A stretch of 64,000 nt of DNA. It comes from Delphinus delphis (lineage: Eukaryota > Chordata > Mammalia > Artiodactyla > Delphinidae). The notes under the pieces were generated by a model. It searched no databases. It saw only the letters and a list, made by a program, of their open reading frames with translations, and was not told where the DNA came from. This document shows positions 40,311 through 52,617 of this stretch, in pieces (positions within the stretch are counted from its first letter, which is position 1; every line of letters starts with the position of its first letter). The DNA is taken from positions 62,504,447-62,568,446 of the forward strand of contig NC_082696.1 in NCBI RefSeq assembly GCF_949987515.2. Reading direction: 5' to 3'. Both the position numbers and the translations under genes were made by a program.

Positions 40311-41008
40311 TTGGAAAGTGCTTTGTGGTAGTATTAATAGTTTTATAAATATGTATAGTAGCATTAGATTCATGCCTGTAGACAGTGCTGGAATCTAAGC
40401 ATTGAGAGCCTCATCCTTAGTATTCACTGTGCTGACCTTCATATTTTCTTTCCTCCCTTTTTCTATTCTTCCCTTTTCCATCCTCCCTTCCTTCCAATTC
40501 TGTAGAGTAGAACAACATGTAGGAATTTTATTTTTTGTTTTGGGGTGTGTATGTTTATGTACATGTGTCAGGGGACTGACCGCAGAAATTTGCAACAACC
40601 TCCCCTGTGATGATGTTGGAAAATTTCAATCCCATAATAAATTCCTTCTGAGTTTTCTTTATCTCACATATTCTCAATTTTATGTTTCCTAGTCTTATCC
40701 AAAGCACACCTAGGCACACATGAAATATTTTTTTCTAGTCTGTCCTAAATTTTAGATCAGATACTTCCTGCAGGCTGGGTATAGAATTTATCTGATATTA
40801 TACAGAAAAGGAAAAATTCTAGTGATACTAGGGAACTTAAAATGATTAGCACTGTAATCATTTTTTCCTGCCTTACCAGAAGTAAAGTTTTTAAAACCTT
40901 GAAGAAGTACCTACTTTTGGACAACTGATCAATAATTTCAAGTTGCTGTATGGGGTATGAAAAAAAACATAACATCTCTTAGACCTTAGCTGAATTACTT
41001 GGGTATTT
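40311..41008. other. Unique sequence, no gene seen
   Basis: Short frames on both strands lack domains. There is a TTCC/CCTTTT-rich patch at about 40450-40500. Nothing supported. Confidence 0.4.
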
Positions 41009-41024
41009 ACTCATCTACATTTTT

Positions 41025-41233
41025 TTTTTTTTTTTTTTTGCTGTACACGGGCCTCTCACTGTTGTGGCCTCTCCCGTTGCGGAGCACAGGCTCCGGACGC
41101 GCAGGCTCAGCGGCCATGGCTCACGGGCCCAGCCACTCCGCGGCATGTGGGATCCTCCCGGACCGGGACACGAACTCGTGTCGCCTGCATTGGCAGGCAG
41201 ACTCTCAACCACTGTACCACCAGGGAAGCCCCA
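41025..41233 (-). repeat. CHR-type SINE, antisense, exact target duplication
   Basis: Poly-T start, then the SINE body ending at the tRNA-like head. The target duplication ACTCATCTACATTTTT is at 41009-41024 and 41234-41249, with the insertion tail merging into its T run. Frames crossing it are artefacts. It appears comparatively young. Confidence 0.96.
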
Positions 41234-41249
41234 ACTCATCTACATTTTT

Positions 41250-41751
41250 AATATTTTAGCCAACAGATTGAATTTCTTTCTTAAAGCTGGAAATCTCTTT
41301 TCTGTATAGTATAGTTCAGTTTTGAAAACAGAAAATAACGAAATGCTATCCTAATGTGTTTTCATATCTTCTCCCTTCCTTTTCCCTACAATGAAACCAG
41401 GCCCATCTTTTTTAAGGTAAATATTTATAGATTATCAAGAATAGTCATTTTCCATATGACCTCACCCACCTGAATTCATAGTGAAAAATATCAAAAAGCC
41501 AAGAGTTTGTCATTGAGATGTATCAGTTGGGTTTGGAGCTGTAGGGCAATAAAAGACATCCAGAAATCTTCAGTTGACTCCATTCACATACTTAAACTCA
41601 AATCAGGGCCCAGCTATGCTATCACGCTGCCTATTTACTATCTATAAATTTCTATTCATTGTAAAATGTTTTGATGTGTAATTGACTATCAGCCAGAATG
41701 CTTTCTGGGGGAGTTGATGAGTCAGCAATGAATACTACTGTGGTCTTTATT
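41250..41751. other. Unique sequence, no gene seen
   Basis: Ordinary mixed sequence between a SINE and the Tigger1 end; nothing recognised. Confidence 0.4.
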
Positions 41752-42359
41752 TACAGGCAGACATCAAAGATATTGTGGGTTCAGTTCCAGCACCACAATA
41801 AAGTGAATATCAACAATAAAGCTAGTCTCACAAACTTCTTGGTTCCCCAGTGCATATAAAAGTTAGTTTTACAATATGCTGTAACATATTAAGTATGCAG
41901 TAGCATTAAATCTAAAAAATGTACATGCCTTAATTTAAGGTAACTATTATCTAAGCCTTTAGCAAGTCATAACCTTTTTTCTGATGGAGACTCTTGCCTT
42001 AATGTCGATGGCTGCTGATTGATCAGGGTGGTGGTTGCTGAAGGTTGGGTTGACTGTGGGAATTTCTTAAATAAGACAACAATGAAGTTTGACACGTTGA
42101 TTGAGTCTTCCTTTCATAAATGATTTATCTGTGGCACACAGTGCTGTTTGATAGCGTTTTACCCACAGTAGAATTTCTTTCAAGATTGGAGTCAATCCTC
42201 TCAAAACCTTCTACTGCTTATCAACTAAGTTTATGTAATATTCCAAATCTCCCTTTGTTGTCATTTCAACAACCTTCAAAGAATCTTCACCAGGAGTAGA
42301 TTCCATCTCAAGAAACCACTTTCTTTGCTCTTCCACAAGTAGCAACTCTTCATCCATTA

Positions 42360-42871
42360 TCAACAAGTAACAGTTGACTTGGTCACACCTTCAGGTTCTA
42401 TGTCTAATTCTAGTTCTCTTGTTGTATTTCCACCACATCTGCAGTTACTTTCTTTACTGAAGTCTTGAACCCCCTCAAAGTCACCCATGGGGGTTGGAGT
42501 CAACATCTTCCAAGTTCCTGAGAATGTTGATATTTTTACCTTTTCCCATGAATCATGAATGTTCTTTATAGCATCTAGAGTGGTGAATACTTTCCAGAAG
42601 ATTTTCAATTTGCTTTTTCCAAATCCATCAGGGGAAGCACCTATAGCAGGTATGACCTTATGAAACATATTTCTTAAATAATAAAACCTGAAAGTTGAAA
42701 TGACTCCTTGATCCATGGACTGCAGAATGAATGTTGTGTTAGCAAGCATGAAAACAACATTCATCTCGTACATCACCATCAGAGCTCTTGGGTGACCAGG
42801 TGCATTGTCAATGAGCAGAAATATTTTGAAAGGAATTTTTTTTCTGAGCAGTAGTTCTCAGCAATGGGCTT
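42360..42871 (-). pseudogene. Tigger1 transposase, C-terminal half (pseudogene)
   Basis: The minus strand encodes a DDE-transposase piece. LLIDNAPGHPRAL (about 42780-42827) carries the second catalytic Asp of the pogo/Tigger family. Then follows ANTTFILQSMDQGVISTF, whose MDQG Asp is the likely third catalytic residue, then the acidic C-terminal tail. A frameshift near the A-run at about 42838 and the L1 inserted at 42887 cut it off from the N-terminal half. Part of the frame (42360-42779, 139 residues) is still open by chance. Function is lost. Confidence 0.88.
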
Positions 42872-42886
42872 AAAATATTCAGTAAA
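42872..42886 (+). repeat. Left target-site duplication of the outer L1
   Basis: AAAATATTCAGTAAA, repeated exactly at 57436-57450 right after the L1 tail. Joining the flanks restores continuous Tigger1 sequence. Confidence 0.96.
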
Positions 42887-44863
42887 CTGGAGAGAGGAGA
42901 AGATGGCGGAAGAGTAGGACGCGTAGATCACCTTCCTTCCCACAGATACATCAGAAATACATCTACATGTGGAACTGCTCCTACAGAACACCCACTGAAC
43001 GCTGGCAGAACACAGCAGACCTCCCAAAAGGCAAGAAACTCCCCACATACCTGGGTAGGGCAAAAGAAAAAAGAAAAAAACAGAGACAAAAGAATAGGGA
43101 CGGGACCTGCACCAGTGGGAGGGAGCTGTGAAGGAGGAAAGGTTTCCACACACTAGAAGCCCCTTCGCGGGTGGAGACTGTGGGTGGCTGAGGGGGAAAG
43201 CTTCGGAGCTGCGGAGGAGAGCACAGCAACAGGGGTGCATAAGGCAAAGTGGAGAGATTCCCACACAGAGGATCGGTGCTGACCTGCACTCACCAGCCCG
43301 AGAGGCTTGTCTTCTACCCCGCTGGGACGGGCGGGGGCTGGGAACTGAGGCTGGGGCTTCGGAGGTTACATCCCAAGAAGAGAGGACTGGGGTTGGCGAC
43401 GTGAGCACAGCCTGAAGGGGTTAGTGCTCCACGGCTATCCGGGAGGGAGTCCGGAAAAAGGTCTGGAACTGTGGAAGAGGCAAGAGACTTTTTCTTCCCT
43501 CTTTGTTTCCTGGTGCGCGAGGAGACTGGCTTAAAAGCTCCGCTTAAAGGAGCTCCAGAGACGGGCATGAGCCGCGGCTATCAGTGTGGACCCCAGAGAC
43601 GGGCATGAGATGCTAAGGCTGCTGCTGCCGCCACCAAGAGACCTGTGTGCAAACACAGGTCACTATCCCCACCTCCCCTCCCAGGAGACTGTGCAGCCCA
43701 CCACTGCCAGGGTCCCGGGATCCAGGGACAACTTACCCGGGATAACGCACGGCGCGCCTCAGGTTAGTGCAATGTCACGCCAGCCTCTGCAGTCGCAGGC
43801 TCGCCCCGCACTCCGTGCCCCTTCCTCCCCCTGGCCTGAGTGAGCCAGAGTGCGTGAATCAGCGGCACCATTAACCGCGTTCTGTCTGAGCAAAGAACAG
43901 ACACTCTCAGGTGACCTACACACAGAGGCGGGGCCAAATCCAAAGCTGAACCTCAGGAGCTGTGCGAACAAAGAACAGAAAGGGAAATTTCTCCCAGCAG
44001 CCTCAGAAGCAGTGGATTAAAGCTCCACAATCAACTTGATGTACCCTGCATCTGTGTAATACCTGAATAGACAACGAATCATCCCAAACTGAGGAGGTGG
44101 ACTTTGGGAGCAAGATAGATTATTTTTTCCCCTTTTCCTCTTTTTGTGAGTGTGTATGTGTATGCTTCTGTGTGAGATTTTGTCTGTATAGCTTTGTTTT
44201 CACCATTTGTCCTAGGGTTCTGTCCGTCTGTTTTTTGTTTTTCTTTTTTGTACTTTTTAAAATTTTTTTCTTAATAATTCTTTTTATTATTTTAATTATT
44301 TTATTTTATCTTACTTTATTTTATCCTCTTTCTTTCTCTCTATTTTTTCTCCCTTTTATTCTGAGCCGTGTGGAAGACAGTCTGTTGGTGCTCCAGCCAG
44401 GAGTCAGTGCTGTGCCTCTGAGGTGGCAGAGCAAACTTCAGGACACTGGTCCACAAGAGACCTCCCAGCTCCACATAATATCAAAAGGCGAAAATCTCCC
44501 AGAGATCTCCATCTCAACACCAACACCCAGCTTCACTCAAGAACCAGCAAGCTACAGTGCTGGACACCTTATGCCAAACAACTAGCAGCACAGGAACAAA
44601 GCCCCATCCATTAGCAGAGAGGCTGCCTAAAATCATAATAAGGCCACAGACACCCCAAAACACACCACCAGATGTGGACCTGCCCACCAGAAAGACAGGA
44701 TGCAGGCTCATCCACAAGAACACAAGCACTAGTCCCCTCCACCAGGAAACCTACACAACCCACTGAACCAACCTTAGCCACTGCGGACCGACACCAAAAA
44801 CAAAGTGAACTACGAACCTGCAGCCTGCGAAAAGGAGACCCCAAACACAGTAAGTTAAGCGAA
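42887..44863 (+). promoter_or_regulatory. Outer L1 5' UTR (promoter region)
   Basis: A GC-richer block than its surroundings, retaining many CpGs. L1 5' UTRs carry an internal pol II promoter. A near-repeat of 'agacgggcatgag' occurs at about 43559-43572 and 43597-43610. Long frames on both strands here (for example 42779-43408 and 44097-44585) lack any domain and are products of base composition. Confidence 0.8.
42900..42909 (+). promoter_or_regulatory. YY1-like site at the outer L1 start
   Basis: AAGATGGCGG lies 14 bases into the element. In human L1 a YY1 site at this position sets transcription start accuracy. The assignment here is by motif and position only. Confidence 0.6.
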
Positions 44864-44976
44864 ATGAAAAGACAGAAAAACACACAGGAGATGACGGAGC
44901 AAGGTAAAAACCCACCAGACCTAACAAATGAAGAGGAAATAGGCAGTCTACCTGAAAAAGAATTCAGAATACTGAT

Positions 44977-45144
44977 AGTAAAGATGATCCAAAATCTTGG
45001 AAATAGAATAGGCAAAATGCAAGAAACTTTTAAAAAGGACCTAGAAGAACTAAAGAGGAAACGAGCAATGATGAACAACACAATAAATGAAATTAATAAT
45101 ACTCTAGAAGGGATCAATAGCAGAATAACTGAGGGAGAAGAATG
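44977..45144 (+). repeat. Identity block 3, outer copy (pairs with 52903-53070)
   Basis: 168 bases of ORF1 coiled-coil sequence are identical, base for base, with the reverse complement of 52903-53070. Mismatches start immediately outside it (44976 and 45145). Confidence 0.9.
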
Positions 45145-45227
45145 GATAAGTGACCTGGAAGATAAAATAGTTGAAATAACTACTGCAGAGCAAAATAAGA
45201 AAAAAGAAAGAAAATAACTGAGGACAG

Positions 45228-45430
45228 GGCTTCCCTAGTGCCCAGTGGTTGAGGGTCCACCTGCCGATGAAGGGGACATGGGTTCGTGCCCCGGTCTGGG
45301 ATGATCCCACATGTCGTGGAGTGGCTGGGCCTCTGGGCCATGGCCGCTGAGCCTGCATATCCAGAGCCTGTACTCCACAATGGGAGAGGCCACGGTGGTG
45401 AGAGGCCAGCATAGCGCAAAAAAAAAAAAA
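45228..45430 (+). repeat. CHR-type SINE inserted in outer L1 ORF1
   Basis: Plus-strand SINE starting 'ggcttccctagtgcccagtg' with an A tail ending at about 45430. The duplication AACTGAGGACAG (45216-45227) and AACTGGGGACAG (45438-45449) differ at one base. The uninterrupted inner L1 has CTGAGGACAG here, so the right copy carries the change. A few extra bases (TTTAAAG) sit between the tail and the right copy. Confidence 0.92.
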
Positions 45431-45647
45431 TTTAAAGAACTGGGGACAGTCTCAGAGACCTCTGGGACAACATTAAACACACCAACATTTAAATTACAGG
45501 GGTCCCAGAAGAAGAAGAGGAAAAGAAAGGGACTGCAAAAATATTTGAAGAGATTATCGTTGAAAACTTCCCTAATATGAGAATGGAAATAGTTAAGTCC
45601 AGGAAGCACAAAGAATCCCATACAGGATAGATCCAAGGAGAAACACG

Positions 45648-46875
45648 CCAAGACACATATTAATCAAACTGTCAAAAATTAAATACAAAGAAAGCATATT
45701 AAAAGCAACAAGGGAAAAACAACAAATAACACACAAGGGAAACCCCATAAGGTTAACAGTTGATCTTTCAGCAGAAACTCTGCAAGCCACAACGGAATGG
45801 CAGGACATATTTAAAGTGATGAAGGAGAAAAACCTGCAACCAAGATTACTCTACCCAGCAAGGATCTCATTCAGGTTTGATAGAGAAATTAAAAACTTTA
45901 CAGACAAGCAAAAGCTGAGAGAGCTCAGCACCACCAAACCAGCTTTACAAAAAATGCTAAAGGAACTTCTCTAGGCAAGAAACACAAGAAAAGGAAAAGA
46001 CCTACAATAACGAACCCAAAACAATTTAGAAAATGGGAATAGGAACATACGTATCGATAATTACCTTAACTGTAAATGGACTAAATGCTCCCACCAAAAG
46101 ACACAGACTGGCTGAATGGATACAAAAACAAGACCCCTATATATGCTGTCTACAAGAGACCCACTTCAGACCTAGGGACACATACAGACTGACAGTGAGG
46201 GGATGGAAAAAGATATTCCATGCAAATGGAAATCAGAAGAAAGCTGGAGTAGCAATTCTCATATCAGACAAAATAGATTTTAAAATAAAGACTATTACAA
46301 GACACAAAGAAGGACACTACATAATGATCAAGGGATCGATCCAAGAAGAAGATATAACAATTGTAAACATTTATGCACCCAACATAGGAGCACCTCAACA
46401 CATAAGGCAAATACTAACAGCCATAAAAGGTGAAATCGACAGTAACACAATCATAGTAGGGGACTTTAACACCACACTTACACCCATGGACAGATCATCC
46501 AAAATGAAAATAAATAAGGAAACACAAGCTTTAATGATACATTAAACAAGATGGACTTAATTGATATTTATAGGACATTCCATACAAAAACAACAGAATA
46601 CACATTTTTCTCAAGTGCTCATGGAACATTCTCCAGGACAGATCATATCTTGGGTCACAAATCTAGCACTGGTAAATTTAAGAAAATTGAAATTATATCA
46701 AGTATCTTTTCCGACCACAACACTATGAGACTAGATATCAATTACAGGAAAATATCTGTAAAAAATACAAACACATGGAGAATAAACAATACAATACTTA
46801 ATAATGAAGTGATCACTGAAGAAATCAAAGAGGAAATCAAAAAATACCTACAAACAAATGACAATGGAGACACGA
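45648..46875 (+). repeat. Identity block 1, outer copy (pairs with 51390-52617)
   Basis: 1,228 bases spanning the ORF1 end, the inter-ORF spacer and the ORF2 endonuclease are identical to the reverse complement of 51390-52617, with no gap. I compared it line by line. The first mismatches are at 45647 and 46876. Confidence 0.93.
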
Positions 46876-48028
46876 TGACCCAAAACCTATGGGAAGCAGC
46901 AAAAGCAATTTTAAGAGGGAAGTTTATAGCAATACAAGCCTACCTTAAGAAACAGGAAACATCTCGAATAAACAACCTAACCTTGCACCTAAAGCAATTA
47001 GAGAAAGAAGAACAAACAAACCGCAAAATTATCAGAAGGAAATAAATCATTAAGATCAGATGAGAAATAAATGAAAGAGAAATGAAGGTAACAATAGCAA
47101 AGATCAATAAAACTAGAAGCTGGTTCTTTGAGAAGATAAACAAAGTTGATAAACCATTACCCAGACTCATCAAGAAAAAAAGGGAGAAGACTCAAATCAA
47201 TAGAATTAGAAGTGAAAAAGGAGAGGTAGCAACTGACACTGAAGAAGTACAAAGGATCATGAGAGATTACTACAAGCAACTCTATGCCAATAAAATGGCC
47301 AACCTGGAAGAAATGGACAAATTCTTAGAAATGCACAACCTGCTGAGACTGAACCAGGAAGAATTAGAAAATATGAACAGACCAATCACAAGCAGTGAAA
47401 TTGAAAGTGTGATAAAAAATCTTCCAACAAACAAAAGCCCAGGACCAGATGGCTTCACAGGCGAATTCTGTCAAACACTTAGAGAAGAGCTAACACCTAT
47501 CCTTCTCAAACTCCTCCAAAATATAGCAGAGGTAGGAACACTCCCAAACTCATTCTACGAGGCCACCATCACCCTGATACCAAAACCAGACAAAGATGTC
47601 ACAAAGAAAGAAAACTACAGGCCAATATCACTGATGAACATTGATGTAAATATCCTCAACAAAATACTAGCAAACAGAACCCAACAGCACATTAAAAGGA
47701 TCATACACCATGATCAAGTGGGGTTTATTCCAGGAATGCAAGGATTTTTCAATATATGCAAATCAAACAACGTGATACACCATATAAACAAATTGAAGGA
47801 GAAAAGCCATATGATCATCTCAATAGATACAGACAAAGCTTCTCACAAAATTCAACACCCATTTATGATAAAAAAAACCTTGCAGAAAGTAGGCATAGAG
47901 GGAACTATCGTCAACGTAATAAAAGGCATATATGACAAACTCACAGCCAACATCGTCCTCAATGGTGAAAAACTGAAACCATTCCCACTAAGATCAAGAA
48001 CAAGACAAGTTAGCCCACTCTCACCACT
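46033..48028 (+). pseudogene. Outer L1 ORF2, 5' part (endonuclease and first RT motifs)
   Basis: ORF2 encodes the endonuclease and reverse transcriptase that drive retrotransposition. The ATG at 46033 opens an apurinic-type endonuclease: Asn15, Glu42 in CCLQETH, the IYAPN motif and GDFNT near residue 145. A 1-base loss in the 'gctttaatgatac' region causes a stop at 46545. The domain resumes from 46551, with SDHN near its end. Stops follow near 47045, then an RT frame runs from 47082 ([25 protein letters not shown]) to the inner L1 junction at 48028, just before the catalytic FADD. Confidence 0.92.
48018..48028 (+). repeat. Left target-site duplication of the inner L1
   Basis: CTCTCACCACT, matched at 55234-55244. 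One extra G (48029) sits between it and the poly-T tail. Confidence 0.93.
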
Positions 48029-48492
48029 GTTTTTTTTTTTTTTTAACATCTTTATTGGGGTATAATCGCTTTACAATGGTGTGTTAGTTTATGCTTTATA
48101 ACAAAGTGAATCAGTTATACATATACATATGTTCCCATATCTCTTCCCTCTTGCATTTCCCTCCCTACCACCTTCCCTATTCCACCCCTCCAGGCGGTCA
48201 CAAATCACCTAGCTGATCTCCCTGTGCTATGCGGCTGCTTCCCACTAGCTATCTACCTTACGTTTGGTAGTGTATATATGTCCATGCCTCTCTCTAGCTT
48301 TGTCACAGCTCACCATTCTCCCTCCCCATATCCTTAAGTCCGTTCTCTAGTAGGTCTGTGTCTTTATTCCTTTCTTACCTCTAGGTTCTTCATGACATTT
48401 TTTTTTTTGTTAAATTTCATATATATGTGTTAGCATATGGTATTTGTCTTTCTCTTTCTGACTTCCTTCACTCTGTATGACAGACTCTAGGT

Positions 48493-51400
48493 CTATCCTC
48501 TCATTACAAATAGCTCAATTTCGTTTCTTTTAATGGCTGAGTAATATTCCATTGTATATTTGTGCCACATCTTCTTTATCCATTCATCTGTTGATGGGCA
48601 CCTAGGTTGCTTCCATGTCCTGGCTATTGTAAACAGATCTGCAATGAACATTTTGGTACATGACACTTTTTGAATTATGGTTTTCTCAGGGTATATGCCC
48701 AGTAGTGGGATTGCTGAGTCATATGGTAGTTCTATTTTTAGTTTTTTAAGGAACCTCCATACTGTTCTCCATAGCGGCTGTAATAATTTACATTCCCACC
48801 AAAGGTGCAAGAGTGTTCCCTTTTCTACACACCCTCTCCAGCATTTATTGTTTCTCGATTTTTTGATGATGGCCATTCTGACTGGTGTGAGATGATATCT
48901 CATTGTACTTTTGATCTGTATTTCTCTAAAGATTAATGATGTTGAGCATTCTTTCATGTGTTTGTTGGCAATCTGTATATCTTCTTTGGAGAAATGTCTA
49001 TTTAGGTCTTCTGCCCATTTTTGGATTGGGCTGTTTGCTTTTTTGTTATGGAGCTGCATGAGCTGCTTGTAAATTTTGGAGATTAATCCTTTGTCATTTG
49101 CTTCATTTGCAAATGTTTTCTCCCATTCTGAGGGTTGTCTTTTGGTCTTGTTTATGGTTTCCTTTGCTGTGCAAAAGCTTTGAAGTTTCATTAGGTCCCA
49201 TTTGTTTATTTTTGTTTTTATTTCCATTTCTCTAAGAGGTGGGTCAAAAAGGATCATGCTGTGATTTATGTCATAGAGTGTTCTGCCTATGTTTTTCTCT
49301 AAGAATTTGATAGTTTCTGGCCTTACATTTAGGTGTTTAATCCATTTTGAGTTTATTTTTGTGTATGGTGTTAGGGAGTGATCTAATCTCATACTTTTAA
49401 ATGTACCTGTCCAGTTTTCCCAGCACCACTTTTTGAAGAGGCTGTCCTTTCTCCACTGTACATTCCTGCCTTCTTTATCAAAGATAAGGTGACAATATGT
49501 GCGTGGGTTTATCTCTGGGCTTTCTATCCTGTTCCATTGATCTATATTTCTGTTTTTGTGCCAGTACCATACTGTCTTGATTACTGTAGCTTTGTAGTAT
49601 AGTCTGAAATCCAGGAGCCTGATTCCTCCAGCTCCGTTTTTCTTTCTCAAGATTGCTTTGGCTGTTTGGGGTGTTTTATGTTTCCATGCAAATTGTGAAT
49701 TTTTTTTGTTCTAGTTCTGTGAAAAATGCCAATGGTAGTTTGATAAGGATTGCATTGAATCTGTAGATTGCTTTGGGTAGTAGAGTCATTTTCATAATGT
49801 TGATTCTTCCAATCCAAGAACATGGTGTATCTCTCCATCAGTTTGTATCATCTTTAGTTTCTTTCATCAGTGTCTTATAATTTTCTGCCTACAGGTCTTT
49901 TTTCTCCTTTGGTAGGTTTATTCCTAGATATTTTATTCTTTTTGCTGCAATGGTAAATGGGAGTGTTTTCTTGATTTCACTTTCGGATTTTTCATCATTA
50001 GTGTATAGGAATGCCAGAGATTTCTGTGCATTAATCTTGTATCCTGCAACTTTACCAAATTCATTGATTAGCTCCAGTAGTTTTCTAGTAGCATCTTTAG
50101 GATTTTCTAAGTAGAGTATCATGTCATCTGCAAACAGTGACATCTTTACTTCTTTTCCGATTTGGATTCCTTTTATTTCCTTTTCTTCTCTGATTGCTGT
50201 GGCTAAAACTTCCCAAACTATGTTGAATAAGAGCTGTAAGAGTGGACAACCTTGTCTTGTTCCTGATCTTAGTGGAAATGCTTTCAGTTTTTCACCACTG
50301 AGGATGATGTTGGCGGTAGGTTTGTCATATATAGCCTTTATTATGTTGCGGAAAGTTCCTTCCATGCCTACTTTCTGCAGAGTTTTTCTGCAGGGTTTTT
50401 ATCAAAAATGGGTGTTGAATTTTGTCAAAAGCTTTCTCTGCATCTATTGAGATTGTCATATGGTTTTTCTCCTTCAATTTGTTAATATGGTTTATCACAT
50501 TGATTGCGTATATTGAAGAATCCTTGCATTCCTGGAATAAACCCCACTTGTTCATGGTGTATGATACTTTTAATGTGCTGTTGGGTTCTGTTTGCTAGTA
50601 TTTTGTTTAGGATTTTTGCATCTATGTTCATCAGTGATATTGGCCTGTAGTTTTCTTTCTTTGTGACATCCTTGTCTGGTTTTGGTATCAAGGTGATGGT
50701 GGCCTCGTATAATGAATTTGGGAGTGTTCCTACCTCTGCTATATCTTGGAAGAGTTTGAGAAGGATAGGTGTTAGCTCTTCTCTAAGTGTTTGATAGAAT
50801 TTGCCTGTGAAGCCATCTGGTCCTGAGCTTTTGTTTGTTGGAAGATTTTTTATCACACTTTCAATTTCACTGCTTGTGATTGGTCTGTTCATATATTCTT
50901 TTTCTTCTTGATTCTGTCTTGGCAGGTTGTGCATTTCTAAGAATTTGTCCATTTCTTCCAGGTTGGCCATTTTATTGGCATAGAGTTGCTTGTAGTAATC
51001 TCTCAGGATCTTTTGTATTTCTGCAGTGTCAGTTGTTACTTCTCCTTTATCATTTCCAATTCTATTGATTTGAGTCTTCTCCCTTTTTTTCTTGATGAGT
51101 CTGGCTAATGGTTTATCTATTTTGTTTATCTTCTCAAAGAACCAGCTTTCAGTTTTATTGATCTTTGCTATCATTTCCTTCATTTCTTTTTCATTTATTT
51201 CTGATCTGATTTTTATGATTTCTTTCCTTCTGCTAACTTTGGGTTTTTTTTTTTGTTCTTTCTCTAATTGCTTTAGGTGCAAGGTTAGGTTGTTTATTCG
51301 AGATGTTTCCTGTTTGTTAAGGTAGGCTTGTATTGCTATAAACTTCCCTCTTAAAATTGCTTTTGCTGCATCCCATAGGTTTTGGTTCGTCGTGTCTCCA

Positions 51401-52232
51401 TTGTCATTTGTTTGTAGGTATTTTTTGATTTCCTCTTTGATTTCTTCAGTGATCACTTCATTATTAAGTATTGTATTGTTTATTCTCCATGTGTTTGTAT
51501 TTTTTACAGATATTTTCCTGTAATTGATATCTAGTCTCATAGTGTTGTGGTCGGAAAAGATACTTGATATAATTTCAATTTTCTTAAATTTACCAGTGCT
51601 AGATTTGTGACCCAAGATATGATCTGTCCTGGAGAATGTTCCATGAGCACTTGAGAAAAATGTGTATTCTGTTGTTTTTGTATGGAATGTCCTATAAATA
51701 TCAATTAAGTCCATCTTGTTTAATGTATCATTAAAGCTTGTGTTTCCTTATTTATTTTCATTTTGGATGATCTGTCCATGGGTGTAAGTGTGGTGTTAAA
51801 GTCCCCTACTATGATTGTGTTACTGTCGATTTCACCTTTTATGGCTGTTAGTATTTGCCTTATGTGTTGAGGTGCTCCTATGTTGGGTGCATAAATGTTT
51901 ACAATTGTTATATCTTCTTCTTGGATCGATCCCTTGATCATTATGTAGTGTCCTTCTTTGTGTCTTGTAATAGTCTTTATTTTAAAATCTATTTTGTCTG
52001 ATATGAGAATTGCTACTCCAGCTTTCTTCTGATTTCCATTTGCATGGAATATCTTTTTCCATCCCCTCACTGTCAGTCTGTATGTGTCCCTAGGTCTGAA
52101 GTGGGTCTCTTGTAGACAGCATATATAGGGGTCTTGTTTTTGTATCCATTCAGCCAGTCTGTGTCTTTTGGTGGGAGCATTTAGTCCATTTACAGTTAAG
52201 GTAATTATCGATACGTATGTTCCTATTCCCAT
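48493..52232 (-). pseudogene. L1 ORF2 of the inner element (frameshifted)
   Basis: Read from 52232 leftward: the endonuclease (Asn15, Glu42, GDFNT) is open for 170 residues to the stop at 51720, caused by the same 1-base loss as in the outer copy. A 410-residue frame (51714-50482) holds SDHN, the Z region and early RT motifs. The next pieces carry the RT catalytic [10 protein letters not shown] (about 50120-50150). The final 385-residue frame (49650-48493) holds the C-terminal Cys/His motif [19 protein letters not shown] late 1-base change ends it about 30 residues early compared with the outer copy. Four or more frameshifts make it a pseudogene. Confidence 0.92.
48568..49234 (-). repeat. Identity block 2, inner copy (pairs with 56239-56906)
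   Basis: 667 bases of ORF2 C-terminal sequence match the outer copy with no substitution. One A-run is 6 long here and 7 long in the outer copy. Confidence 0.92.
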
Positions 52233-52617
52233 TTTCTAAATTGTTTTGGGTTCGTTATTGTAGGTCTTTTCCTTTTCTTGTGTTTCTTGCCTAGAGAAGT
52301 TCCTTTAGCATTTTTTGTAAAGCTGGTTTGGTGGTGCTGAGCTCTCTCAGCTTTTGCTTGTCTGTAAAGTTTTTAATTTCTCTATCAAACCTGAATGAGA
52401 TCCTTGCTGGGTAGAGTAATCTTGGTTGCAGGTTTTTCTCCTTCATCACTTTAAATATGTCCTGCCATTCCGTTGTGGCTTGCAGAGTTTCTGCTGAAAG
52501 ATCAACTGTTAACCTTATGGGGTTTCCCTTGTGTGTTATTTGTTGTTTTTCCCTTGTTGCTTTTAATATGCTTTCTTTGTATTTAATTTTTGACAGTTTG
52601 ATTAATATGTGTCTTGG
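51390..52617 (-). repeat. Identity block 1, inner copy
   Basis: Reverse-complement partner of 45648-46875. It carries the shared ORF2 frameshift near 51735. Confidence 0.93.

Larger units (their letters stand above)
44864..45974 (+). pseudogene. L1 ORF1 of the outer element, interrupted by a SINE
   Basis: ORF1 encodes the L1 RNA-binding chaperone, which trimerises through a coiled coil. The ATG at 44864 opens a Lys/Glu-rich coiled-coil part (IGKMQETFKKDLEELKRKRA region) that is open to 45217, where a stop ends it just before the CHR SINE. Beyond the SINE the RNA-binding domain follows (for example VPEEEEEKKG-like text at about 45503), with frame changes and a stop near 45627. The tail RFDREIKNFTDKQKLREL ends at a TAG at 45972-45974. 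Intact it would be about 300 residues. No functional product is expected. Confidence 0.88.

Noticed and set aside
42779..43408. 209-residue minus-strand open frame
   Set aside because: It straddles the Tigger1/L1 junction and the GC-rich L1 5' UTR. No domain, and the frame is a composition effect.
44097..44585. 162-residue plus-strand frame rich in Phe/Leu/Ile
   Set aside because: Hydrophobic run comes from TTTTATT text in the L1 5' UTR. Not a membrane protein gene.
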